Source: Anaspis maculata
Lineage: Eukaryota > Arthropoda > Insecta > Coleoptera > Scraptiidae
Length of the DNA: 64,000 nt
Assembly (NCBI GenBank): GCA_949128115.1
Contig: OX421966.1
Location: 54,681,416 to 54,745,415 of the forward strand
Direction of reading: 5' to 3'
Program-made: the position numbers and the translations under genes
Shown: piece after piece, positions 54,499-64,000 of the stretch
Numbering within the stretch: position 1 is the stretch's first letter
Layout: each line of letters starts with the position of its first letter
Notes under the pieces: generated by a model
What the model was told of the DNA's origin: nothing
Database searches by the model: none
Seen by the model: only the letters and a program-made list of their open reading frames with translations

Positions 54499-56118
54499 TT
54501 TTATCACAATAGCAAGCATTGTCACTTTGCATGCCTGTTACTGAGACCACCCTGGCTCAATCTGGGTGTGGGGACATCGGCGCAAATCGTGCAGACACTT
54601 TATACAAAGTGAAGTAAAAAAGAACTGTTGAAAAATCGTAAATCTTGAATCATAACCGATGGAGGTATGTAAATCAGGACATTGATGAAGGATTTCATGC
54701 TCATGAAGGTGCTGCAAACAGTTTTGAAATATCTTGAGGCGTTTGCGAAATACGCTGTACAAAGTCTAACTTCTTCATTTTTTTCCTTCTTCCAATTAAT
54801 CAGTTGTTTTTGGAGATATCGAGTTGCAGCTTGACATCCAGGCAAACAATCATGTTTTTAATGAATCGCGATGATTGTGGAGACATCGACAAAAGCCTGC
54901 TAGGCTCAAAACTAAGATCCTCAACTTTTTTTCCATCGTGATTCGTGAGCGCCATCTTCAAATTGCCCTTCGTGGAATTATTGAAAAAACAACAGGAGAC
55001 GACGTTGTTGAACACCCACGATCGTTTTATAATGAAGAACCAGGTCCTGAATTGCGCCAATGACCTCTTCGCCGAAGAAACGTTATCAAGCTCGTTTTTC
55101 TTAATTTCTCTCCACTTACGTGACATTCAATACCAAATGGAACTTTGGATCGATGACATGTTTGCAATATTATAATCCACATTATTTTGTGAAGCCAGCC
55201 ACTAAATTTCATTATCATCAGCCAAGTGGTGCTGTTTTGGCAAACCAGTTGAACAAAAAGTTTGCTTCGATTTTTTTGTGAAAAAGGCAAAAACCGCAGG
55301 GTCACGTCGTCCTCTCAAACCCGATTGAAGTAAATCTGTTACCAAAAATGCTTTTAGTTGATACTGGAAAAGTTCGGAGGAATGTGTCTTGTAGTTTGGA
55401 GCTGAACCGAAATGGATTGTTCCATTGTAGTAGTTCTGCAGAAGGGACGTCAAAAATGTTGCTAGGGCCCCTCCGGCAGTATGGAGAACCGTAATTCTGT
55501 AAGTATTCGTAGAATATAGGTTACCAGAAGAAACTCAGACCTCCATGATCAGCAGTGGAAGGTCTACTTCTACAGGGGTCTCGGAATTCACTCATCTCGT
55601 CCAAAACAGTTCACAGAATACTAAAAAATGTTGAACAATAATGTTGAAAAAAATAATTTTTTTAGTATTGAAGATATAGAAGTCGAGCTTCGACTCACAA
55701 AATTTTCGTTATCTAAAAGTATACCGGAAACTGTTTTTGAAGCAGTTGGAGTTCAAAAACGACTCCAAAAAATTTCTCAGAAAACTAACCGTCTTGCTTA
55801 GGGTTTATGATGGTCAAGGGACTTTTGACGTGTTTTGCATGTGTTTGGCTGGATGCGATTTTCGGGGTCGGGGTCTGTCATTTGTCCTGTGGTTATAATA
55901 AATGAAATTGGAACAAATGAAACAGTTTCAAAATTGTTCTCTCCGATCTGGTCCATTAAGTTCAATGAAAACTCCCTTGACACCGAAAACAGTAGATGTC
56001 GAACATATAAATAGAAATCCATTGCTTTATACATTTTCAAGCATTTTCTATTGAAAACGTTACCATAAATTGCCGGAGGCTCCCAAGGCGCGAATTTTGA
56101 GGCATCCCTGTCGTCAAA
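54499..56118 (-). other. Coding-like minus-strand fragments, unidentified
   Basis: Several minus-strand frames are longer than expected for AT-rich DNA, including 55202-55500 (containing FLTSLLQNYYNGTIHFGSAP and LLQSGLRGRRDPAVFAFF), 54600-54845 and 55798-56110 (containing KFAPWEPPAIYGNVFNRKCL). They may be exons or a decayed gene of one unit, but I could not join them with convincing splice sites, and I recognise no domain. No function is offered. Confidence 0.25.
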
Positions 56119-56120
56119 TA

Positions 56121-56257
56121 GCTGTATTACACTACACAATTTCTTGTACAACTCCTTGTACAATCTGTCAGTTAAACAAACAAGTTCATTGTTTTTTGAC
56201 ACTATTTTGGCAGATTGTACAAGAAATTGTACAAGAAATTGTGTAGTGTAATACAGC
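56121..56257. mobile_element. TA-flanked MITE
   Basis: GCTGTATTACACTACACAAT and its complement form perfect inverted ends (about 31 bp) with TA at 56119-56120 and 56258-56259. Short GTACAA repeats occur inside. Non-coding. Confidence 0.75.
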
Positions 56258-56259
56258 TA

Positions 56260-57050
56260 TAACACCCTGTTAAATGAATTTTGTTCTGAACAACACTAGC
56301 TGACTGACCAGGGAAAATACGTGAAATCCGAAGAGCACCGACCGACGACCGTGTGTTCAATAATTGATTTGAAACCAAAATTCACATTGGTAATTGGCCA
56401 GAGCCCAACCAAGAAAGTCGAATTAGCTATTCCTTAAGTAACTTTTTTGACGGAACCCGCCGTAAGTGATAGGTACACAAAGTTGAAGAATTGAGGCTGA
56501 ATTTAAGTCAAAAGAAGAGTGCTAATCCATCGTCATAACAGATAACAGAGCTATGTGTGATGTTTTAGGTTGCAATTTCTAGTCAAGAATTAGTGAGGCT
56601 AAACATTCTGGTATAGGAGGGCAGACCGTCCAGAAATAGTAGCAATACCTCTTTGATGAATTTATGACAGTGCCACTTTATTCCTGAAAGAAGGATGGAC
56701 CTTCCAGCATGAAAATTCACTGTTGCCCTTACTACAGTAAACCAAGTTGCTGTCTGGATACCTAAGTGAGAATAACTTCAGCGTGCTGGAACGGCTTGTC
56801 CTTTTTCCTGATCTCAACACTGTAGAAAGTCCACATGGTGAAATAAGTCTATGTATGGGTGGGGTGACAACAGCCCGAAGCGTAACCTCTGCCACAGTCG
56901 ACGCTGTTGCCAACTTCTGCTTCAAGTGTTCAAATAACAGGCAAATCTTGAAAAAAAATCTGTCAAGTGTCAATTTATTATCACACAATCGTAAAACGTG
57001 CCTGTGCCTATAATTATAAAATATAAAGAATACATTCACATATAACACCC
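56260..57050. other. No gene recognised
   Basis: A 154-codon minus frame (56662-57126) and an 88-codon plus frame overlap each other. Neither has a recognised motif, and the minus frame runs into the MITE at 57054-57167. Confidence 0.3.
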
Positions 57051-57053
57051 TGT

Positions 57054-57167
57054 TATCCAAACCATTCCGAATTGGGGTAGGCTGTGCCCTGGTGAAAAGC
57101 AGCGTTACATCCCGGAATGTGACCATGTCACAGCCTACCCCAATTCGGAATGGTTTGGATCACACGG
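57054..57167. mobile_element. Palindromic MITE, copy 2
   Basis: Second copy of the 10976-11095 element: ATCCAAACCATTCCGAATTG and its complement, GGGTAGGCTGTG and its complement, with the right end CACACGG next to TA. The left end is eroded. Confidence 0.7.
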
Positions 57168-57283
57168 TACATCTCGACTTCTGTTTCCCACACCACAGTA
57201 CATAATAAACGAATAATAAAACACATTAACACAATATCAACAAATTATTATCAGTTCAGTATCCGTTCATGTTTTCTACTTCT

Positions 57284-58004
57284 CTATGCGTATCTACGGC
57301 TGGGGCATTCCTGCATTAATTCACGGCACTCCAACACAATTTCCAGAGGCTTTTCCTCGGGCTTTTCGATGTTCAACCTCAATTCCTCCCACCCTGATAG
57401 CGCGGCTTCGTCGAATGCCTTAGCTAACGCTTCATGAAGTAACGTGAGATTTCTATAACATATCTTTTGCAAAAACGGCCTGCATCCTTCCGAAATTCTC
57501 TTATCACCAGTCCATTTCGTAAACTCGTCTGTCACCTTGACCAACAAGCAGGCATACTCGTCCAGTGGCAGAGTTCCTCTAGGTATTGCAACGTCAATGC
57601 AATACGTTGAAGCGTCGAAAGTGTGCAGTGTCTTTTCTGGTTTCTTGGCGATCTCTTCTTTGTCTAAACAAAAAACATCTATGCAATGGAAAAACATCGC
57701 TATAACAAAGCGGAAAGGTCATACTTATTTCGTAGTCCAGGATGCAGAGGAGTGTCTGGAATTTTTGCGTGATGCAAAATGTTTCCCAAGCGACCTCACT
57801 GTTGGCTCTGGCATGCGAGATGGCTATGCTGGGTTTCAAACGGGACAGGTCTTGGCAAAATGAAAAAAGAAAGTCTTCTCTATCCAGTGCTGGTCCTGGT
57901 GGGGTGTCACATTTGATAGAGTTTCCTATTTTGTCTAGTTTTGTGTCTAGAAGTCGAAGTCGCAACTTGAGTTTATCAACTTCTTGTGAGTCAAACATTA
58001 CCAT
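57284..58004 (-). CDS. Divergent translin-like protein, two exons
   Basis: Exon 1 is 58004-57725 and exon 2 is 57663-57284, separated by a 61-bp intron (donor GTATGA, acceptor TTTTTTGTTTAG); the join keeps frame and gives 219 aa. No database hit was available. I infer translin family from length (translin is about 228 aa), all-helical character and ordered correspondences: AWETFCITQKFQTLLCILDYE with translin's HW-x(n)-YLE helix, then LDEYACLLVKVTDEFTKW with its LDVEDYL-x(n)-ELSRL helix, and a closing EELRLNIEKPEEKPLEIVLEC with its LKYDVKKVEEVVYDL helix. Translin binds RNA/ssDNA and, with TRAX, forms the C3PO nuclease of RNAi. TRAX-type catalytic acidic residues are not obvious here. An acceptor-like TTTAG just upstream of the ATG leaves open a further 5' exon. 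Confidence 0.5.
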
Positions 58005-58049
58005 GTATCTAAATGACACAGACACTAGGCTGGCAAACGAAATTATCAT

Positions 58050-58776
58050 GAATTGTTCTTGTTTTGAAGGTTTTTAGCTACATACTTATTATCTGCTTTG
58101 ATTTAGGTATCTTCCAAAAAAAAAAATAGGTATCGTCGTTTTTCTCTACATAATCTAGGAATGCGTTCCAAAGCGGACTGAATATCTATTTCTTCTTAGA
58201 TTCCCACCCGATTTAATGTTTCCAGAAAATCTCCTGAAATTGTCCTTATTTTGTTACAACATCAAAATTGAAATTGTGACTTTGACCATCTGAAATAGCG
58301 TTTGAGTGATGGAATGAAATTTATAAATATATTTCTCTAAAATTTCTGGTAGGTAATAATTTTGTTTTCGAATCAGCTAAATAGTGGCAATCAATTTGAG
58401 AATCACATTTTGAAGCATTTTTCATGTAATTTCCAAATATGACATCAGATTTTGGAAAAAATTTATACGTGATGAATTTCTAAGCAGAAACTCGAAAAAC
58501 TAAAATACATATACATGCAAGATTTCACTCTATTCTCTATTATATTGATCTATTCGTGAGATATGGCCAATCAAAATTTTCGGTTGAGAACATTAATCAG
58601 CCTGGATATCGGAAACGGAAGATTATCAGGAAATTGTCGAATGCAGATTCTGATTTGTCTCGGAAAAGTACATGTACCTACCCTCAAGCCATGTCGGTTA
58701 CTTCGTGGGAAACCCTGATGCCAGCGTTGGTACGACGTCGGATTGTATAATATCCGTGAATATTTTCCATTTTTGC
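58050..58776. other. No gene recognised
   Basis: AT-rich DNA upstream of the translin-like gene. No further exon for it was recognised. Confidence 0.35.
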
Positions 58777-59156
58777 CTATCCTGTGCCAGTTCTTTCGGC
58801 ATCATTTCCTGTTACATTTCTTCTCTCCAGCATTTTCTCTTCCGTGTCATCCCAGCTTTTTGGCGGTCTTCCCCTTCCCCTTCCGCCTCTAACTCTTACC
58901 TTCCATACTTGTCTCACTTGCCTGTCTTCGTTTATTCGCGGAATGTGTCCATACCATTTCAGCTGTTTCGTTGCCATGTTGTTCAGCACCCGTTCAATTT
59001 TCATCAGTTCATTTCTTATCGCTTGATTTCTGATCATGTCAATTCTCGTCATTCCTTCAACCCTCCCCAGAAACTTCATCTACATCGCTTGTATCCTGCT
59101 TTTTTGTCCCTTTGTCAGCAGGGCCCAAGCGAGGTCTCTCTCAGTGGAGGGGTGTA
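58777..59156 (-). pseudogene. LINE reverse transcriptase C-terminal fragment
   Basis: The minus-strand translation LTKGQKSRIQAM, a stop, then MKFLGRVEGMTRIDMIRNQA and KQLKWYGHIPRINEDR, followed by a basic GRGRGRPPKSWDD, is the conserved C-terminal end found in many insect non-LTR retrotransposon polyproteins. The in-frame stop, and the absence of catalytic reverse transcriptase motifs, make it a dead 3' remnant. An ATA/AAT microsatellite lies just upstream (59188-59207). Confidence 0.7.
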
Positions 59157-59207
59157 GAATGCGCTATAAGCGATTTCTTTTCTGAGTGATAATAATAATA
59201 ATAATAA

Positions 59208-59921
59208 TGACAATAATAGGTACATTTGCCATTAAAAAAATCATGATAAATCGAAGCCCGAAAAAAGCCATACCTAATGTAAATTTCTTGATTGTAACTA
59301 ACAAATCTAGACCACTTGGTAGCGTTAATGCGCCAATCGGAAAAGATGCCAAAATGTCGTGAAAAATTTATAGTGTTACGTATTTCGTGTTTAGGTTCGT
59401 TTATAATTGAGACGATCGTTTCAAAACAGACACTATTTGTTTATTACTGCGTACCTACTACAATAAATACACGTCAACAATTACTGCTTGCGCTTGGGTA
59501 GATCGCTTTGACTACTCGCTGTTATCGCTCTCGATTGAATCTTGGTCCGTAGGCCACGGATTTGATTTATACCTACAGGGTGTCCCAGCTAAAACAATCC
59601 AGCGCGATTTTCTCAGAAAATATCAAGACAACAATAAACATTTTTCAATTGGGGGAAAACCTGATTTTTTAGCTTTCTTTTGAGGGGGTGCCGATGCATG
59701 TAGGTGCTCTAGTTTCCAAGAAAATGTATTCGAATCTGGCGAGTACAAAAATTCAAAAATTCATGACCAACAAAACAAAATACTTCAGATGAAAACAATA
59801 CTCTTACTTTGGGCTTTCCATTGATGTGTCGCCGATGTCTGTACCTGGCCCAATAAGCCAGAAATTCTGCCTCTCAAAGTCCAGCAAACACAATAATCGA
59901 AATTCATAACGACATCACCGA
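59208..59921. other. No gene; lone transposon terminus
   Basis: TACAGGGTGTCCCAGC at about 59574 looks like the end of a fold-back element of the TACAGGGTG type, but no partner end was found nearby. No coding recognised. Confidence 0.3.
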
Positions 59922-60345
59922 TCACACACTTGTTGATTTTAACATCAGCCAGTATTCATTGCTATGGAGAATCCAGGTATGTGCGGTGAAAAGTCCCAGT
60001 AACGGCTGGTCGTATGTTTTCTCGCACGTGGTCCTGATGTGCGTCGTCAGGCGTATATTATGGTCGATGTTTAGTCCCATGTATTTCACCGAGGGTTTGC
60101 TTTTCATGATTTCGCCATGCACATCAATTCCTAGGGCTTTCATTTTAATACCGTCAACCAGTATGACCATTTCTGTCTTCTCAGTGGCGAGTGCCACCTT
60201 CATACTTTTTATTTAGCTCGTCCTTTATATTTTGAGAACAGCGTGCTGCGCTTTTCTTTTCAGGATGTCTTGCTTTTTGGCAGTTATCACCAGTGCCAAA
60301 TCGCCCGCGTAGGCAATCGTTTGCACTCCTCGTGTGATTCTGAGT
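59922..60345 (-). pseudogene. LINE reverse transcriptase fragment, R1-like
   Basis: The minus translation gives TRGVQTIAYAGDLALVITAK, with YAGD where an active enzyme has YADD. After frame breaks come LATEKTEMVIL, then KSKPSVKYMGLNID, with downstream H-R-C-E-K residues, typical of the R1/TRAS group just after the catalytic site. Stops and a frame change separate the two parts, so it is a decayed, internal fragment of about 0.4 kb. Confidence 0.65.
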
Positions 60346-60372
60346 TGGCTATATGGTCACAGAATAGCTATA

Positions 60373-62063
60373 CAGGGTGGTGAAAATTTCGATGCTCACC
60401 ACTGGTATCTTGGAAACGGTAAGAGATACGAGGTCGGTTAAATTAGAAAAAAGTTGCGCATTTTTGTGGCGATTGACAATCTGAAAAGAGACTTTGAATA
60501 TTTTGATTGGTTTACGATTTATCACGAAAAAACAGAAAATTTTGATTTCAGAAATTATTTTTTATCTTTCCAACCATTCAAGCTATTTCAATCAAACTTG
60601 ATAGTTTTAGGTTTTTGATCACTCCGAGTCAATCAACGTTGGCAGAAATTCTCCAGGCCTTCTAGATGTCAAATTATGATAGTCAACTTTTGTTTTTCTT
60701 ATGGCCGCCATATTGGATTCTTGCACTAATAGATAGAGAAAAAAATTAGCTTTCCGAATTAGTAACCAACTTGTTCGTTTTATGACATTTTAAGCGTCAA
60801 ATTTTGAAATTTTCGTAAATTATTGACAAAATCGGGAATGCTTTGGAAAACAATTGAAATATTATCAATAGCAACAACAAAAAAGTGACAGATGGTGTGC
60901 AATTGACGTATCTAACTTCGTAATCGTGTTTTGTGCTTGTTTGTACCGGTAGTTCATGAATTGAATGGGTCAAGGGTGTCTGTGAGTTCAAAGACGTCTG
61001 TCGGAACTAGCATCGTTCTTGTTAAAGTTTGACAAATTTATTAGAAAAGGAGTAAGGATTACCCGGGTTTTGACAGACGTTTTTGAATTCACAGGCACCC
61101 TTGACTCATTTAATTTATGAGCTCTCGGTACAAACAAGCACAAAACACGATTAAGAAGTTACGGCTCGATATCAAGTTGGGGCTGAGACCGCCGTAAGTG
61201 CCGTTACCATAGCAACGGCGGATCCCAACCAATCAGACCGCGCTGTATTTGGCGAGTTACGCCGTCCCAAACTTCATGCCTGTAACTTGGTATCGAGCCC
61301 CTAGATACGTCAACTGAATACAATCTGTCTTTTTTTTGTTGTTGCTATTGATAATATTACAATTGTTTTCCAAAGCATTCCCGATTTTGTCAATAATTTA
61401 TGCAAATTTCAGAATTTGACGCTAATAATGTCATAAAAAAACATGTTGGTTACTAATTCAAAAAGCTAATTTTTTTCTCTATCTATTAGTGCAAAAATCC
61501 AATATGGCGGCCATAAGAAGAACAAAAGTTGACCATCATAATTTGACATCTGGAAGGCCTGGAAAATTGATAATTTTTCAATTGTTTTTCAAAGCATTCC
61601 CGATTTTGTCAATAATTTATGAAAATTTCTAAATTTGACGCTAAAAGTGTCATAGAAAAAACATGTTGGTTACTAATTCAGAAAGTTAATTTTTTTCTCC
61701 ACCTATTAGTGCAAAAATCCAATATGGCGGCCATAAGAAAAACAAAAGTTGACTATCATAATTTGACATCCAGAAGGCTTGGAAATTTCCTGCCAACGTT
61801 GATCGACTCGGAGTGATCAAAAACATGAAATTACCAAGTTTGATTGAAATAGCTTGAATGGTTGGAAAGATAAAAAATAATTTCTAAAAATCAAAATTTT
61901 CAGTTTTTTCGTGATAAATCGTAAACCAATCAAAATATTCGAAGTCTCTTTTCAGATTGTCAATCGCCACAAAAATGCGCAACTTTTTTCTAGTTTAACC
62001 GACCTCGTATCTTTTACCGTTTCCAAGATACCAATGGTGAGCATCGAAATTTTCACCACCCTG
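60373..62063. mobile_element. TA-flanked fold-back element, 1.7 kb
   Basis: CAGGGTGGTGAAAATTTCGA and its complement form the ends, with TA at 60371-60372 and 62064-62065. The arms pair through GAGATACGAGGTCGG, AAGTTGCGCATTTTTGTGGC, AATATGGCGGCCATAAG and GGAATGCTTTGGAAAACAAT. The right half holds a tandem duplication (61365-61570 against 61590-61790), and a small MITE sits near the centre. No transposase. Confidence 0.75.
61162..61301. mobile_element. Small MITE nested in the fold-back element
   Basis: CGGCTCGATATCAAGTTGG and the complement of AACTTGGTATCGAGCCCC bound a 140-bp element flanked by TA (61160-61161, 61302-61303). The opposite arm of the host element (about 60908-60930) shows the uninterrupted AGTTAGATACGTC target. 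Confidence 0.65.
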
Positions 62064-62065
62064 TA

Positions 62066-62556
62066 TACAGAAGCGTGACTAGAAAAGGGTATCAAAAATT
62101 AGAGTGGGATAAAAAAATTTACTAGAAGGCGGTCCTTAAGTGCTACTCGACAGTATTCGGTATAGTTTCGTTACCTTCCGTGTTATGTGGGCAATCCTAT
62201 TGGGCACTGAGCGAGAGATGGGCACAGCGATGAGGACGCGCGAAGCGTTTGAAATGGCCAAGTAGACTGGGAATATTTGGCATTTGATTTTTCATGTCAC
62301 TTTGACATTTCGATTTTCGAAAACATTTTCTTCGGCGTTTTCAAAACATTTTCACCATGAACGATGCAGAACAGGTGAAGCTGAAAAGGAAATGGGGCGT
62401 TGCATGTTCGTCCAGTTTCAATTTTTGTGTTACAAACTTTTAAATCCCGAATTATCCAAGCTAGCCGAAGTGCAATAATAGCCCAGGCGCCAGGGAGCAA
62501 AAATCAGCTCAAAAAGGAAATAATTGTTTCCTGGCTGGAAACTAGCTTGAAACGAT
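62066..62556. other. No gene recognised
   Basis: Short frames on both strands at 62284-62500 overlap each other and carry no motif. No paired repeat found. Confidence 0.3.
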
Positions 62557-64000
62557 CTGTGTAGCTTAGATTTCGACATACTAATTTCCCCCCTTTCGGA
62601 AATGTCGGCGTCATGTCGCCATCATCAACAAGAAGTGCACCAGCGTGGTTTATTCCGAATATCTTGATTTTGGGCCATCTGACAGCAAAAGATGTGAAGA
62701 GTCATTTTGAAACCAATGAAATTCCCTACGAAATAGTTTTTGAATGACCTTCATGCGACCTATGGTTTTTGAGATAGAGCTTCTGGAAGCGAGAGGCATT
62801 GTCGTAAAAGCTCCATGGCCACTTGACTCGAAAAACTAAAATGTCGATGTGACAAAAAATTTCAAAATGAGATTTCTCGAGAATCCTTCATGCTATAGTT
62901 GCGGTAATGGTCTTAAACTCTTTCTCTTGAACCGTTGATTACGAATATAGAAAAGTCAAAAACGTCACATTGTACATATACAGGGTGTATTCAGGGAATC
63001 AAATCAGATCAGAGAAATTTTACATTTTTCTTCGATTTAGCCTATATGCGACACTCCAAGTACCTAACACGAGTCCAATATCAATATGGATTTGCTCTAT
63101 AAGCTTCACTCAATACACGAAAGAAGTGGTCAGCTCACAGCTTTACTGTAAAATGTTTTGAAGGCCCTCTGAAATCATCAAAATAGTAAAAATTTACAGT
63201 ACCAAGGAATGTATATAACAGTATATTATATACCAAGGGACCAAAGTGAATTTTTAATTTGGGGATTTGGACCCAAATGGCCCTCGAGCAATAAACTTCA
63301 CCCAAAGAATCAAAAATTCACTTTGGGTCCTTGGTATATAATATACTGTTACATACATTTCTTGCTACTGTAAATTTTGATGATTTCAGAGGGCCTTCAA
63401 AACATTTTACAGGAAGGCTGTGAGCTGACCACTTCTTAAGTGTATCAAGTGAAGCTTACAGAGCAATGCATATTGATATTGGACTCGTGATAAGTGCTTA
63501 GAGTTTCGCATCGGCTAAATCGAAGAAATATGTCAAATTTCTCTGTTCTGATTTGATTCCCGTAGTACACCCTGTATATGTACAATGTGAGGTTTTTGAC
63601 TTTTCAATATTCGTAATCTATGGTTCAAGAGGAAGAGTTTAAGACTATCACCGCAACTATAGCATGAAGAATTCTCGAGTAATCTCATTTTGAATTTTTT
63701 TTTGTCACATCGACATTTTAGTTTTTCGAGTCAAGTGGCCATGGAGCTTTCACGACAATGACTCTCGCTTCCAGAAGCTCAATCTCAAAGACCATAGGTT
63801 GCAGAAAAGTGATTGAAAAACTAAACTGTAGGGAATTTCATAGGCTACAAAATGACTCCCTACATCTTTTGCTGTCAGATGACCCAAAATTAAGATATTC
63901 GGCAAAAACCACGCTGGTGCACTTCTTGTTGATGATGGCGACATGACGCCGACATTTCCGAAAGGGGGGAAACTAGTATGTCAAAACCTAAGCTACACAG
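62557..64000. mobile_element. Fold-back element reaching the window end
   Basis: CTGTGTAGCTTAG at 62557 is matched, inverted, by CTAAGCTACACAG at the last bases of the window. The ~0.7-kb arms pair through GGAAATGTCGGCGTCATGTC, ACAAGAAGTGCACCAGCGTG and TCAAGTGGCCATGGAGCTTT to a centre near 63250-63330 (GGGACCAAAGTGAATTTTT and complement). A TACAGGGTG word lies within each arm (62979 and about 63577). No transposase. The true right end may lie beyond the window. Confidence 0.7.

Noticed and set aside
55798..56202. 134-codon minus-strand gene starting at 56202
   Set aside because: Its first ~25 codons lie inside a perfect TA-flanked MITE, so the apparent start is not native; the remainder is mentioned only as an unidentified fragment.
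63750..63944. 64-codon minus frame and its inverted partner near 62.6 kb
   Set aside because: It lies entirely in the arms of a fold-back element and the reading frame is not maintained between the two arms.

Overview
The window looks like repeat-saturated nuclear DNA of an animal, most probably an insect. It is AT-rich. The only convincing host genes are split by GT-AG introns, and there are no ribosome binding sites, operons or dense gene tracts. Insect-type elements are abundant: TA-flanked fold-back elements, hAT-like elements with 8-bp target duplications, Harbinger-like MITEs, truncated LINEs, a tRNA-derived SINE and Helentron-like repeats carrying GTCC and GTCT microsatellites. A hemipteran such as a whitefly is a guess from overall impression; nothing in the sequence proves the species.

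Only two protein-coding host genes are well supported, both on the minus strand. The first is a two-exon serine/threonine kinase related to cGMP-dependent protein kinase (exon 1 at 33795-32912, exon 2 at 28372-28210, 348 aa). It has the PKG C-terminal tail but no visible cyclic-nucleotide-binding domains, and its ATP-binding loop has lost its glycines. The second is a two-exon 219-aa protein (58004-57284, with a 61-bp intron) that I read as a divergent translin-like protein. A GC-rich stretch at about 11.8-12.64 kb, ending in a good splice donor, may be the promoter and non-coding first exon of a plus-strand gene. A frameshifted C2H2 zinc-finger pseudogene lies at 43.9-44.4 kb.

Layout: 0-9.3 kb holds a 1.2-kb fold-back element, a 3-kb fold-back element whose left arm received a 5'-truncated LINE, tandem duplications and a MITE nested in a MITE. 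9.3-12 kb has two hAT-like elements. 12-17 kb is largely single-copy-looking DNA. 17.2-17.7 kb is a 30-bp minisatellite enclosed by terminal inverted repeats. 19-27 kb carries several fold-back elements and the left arm (25.6-27.2 kb) of a widely spaced inverted repeat whose partner is at 51.2-54.5 kb. 28.2-33.8 kb is the kinase gene, with Helentron-like copies in its intron and an opposite-strand copy upstream (35.2-37.15 kb). 37.6-40 kb has a repeat split by a TA-flanked element, then a hAT-like element. 40.4-47.5 kb is a composite of nested inverted-repeat elements with about 155-bp satellite units. 51.2-54.5 kb is the right arm, split by a SINE that was itself split by a hAT-like element. 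57-64 kb has the translin-like gene, two LINE remnants and two large fold-back elements.

The two host genes show no obvious functional link. The window reads as a layered record of transposition around small, divergent paralogs of conserved genes. All element boundaries were read by eye from inverted repeats and target duplications, without alignment software, so positions in diverged elements may be off by tens of bases.
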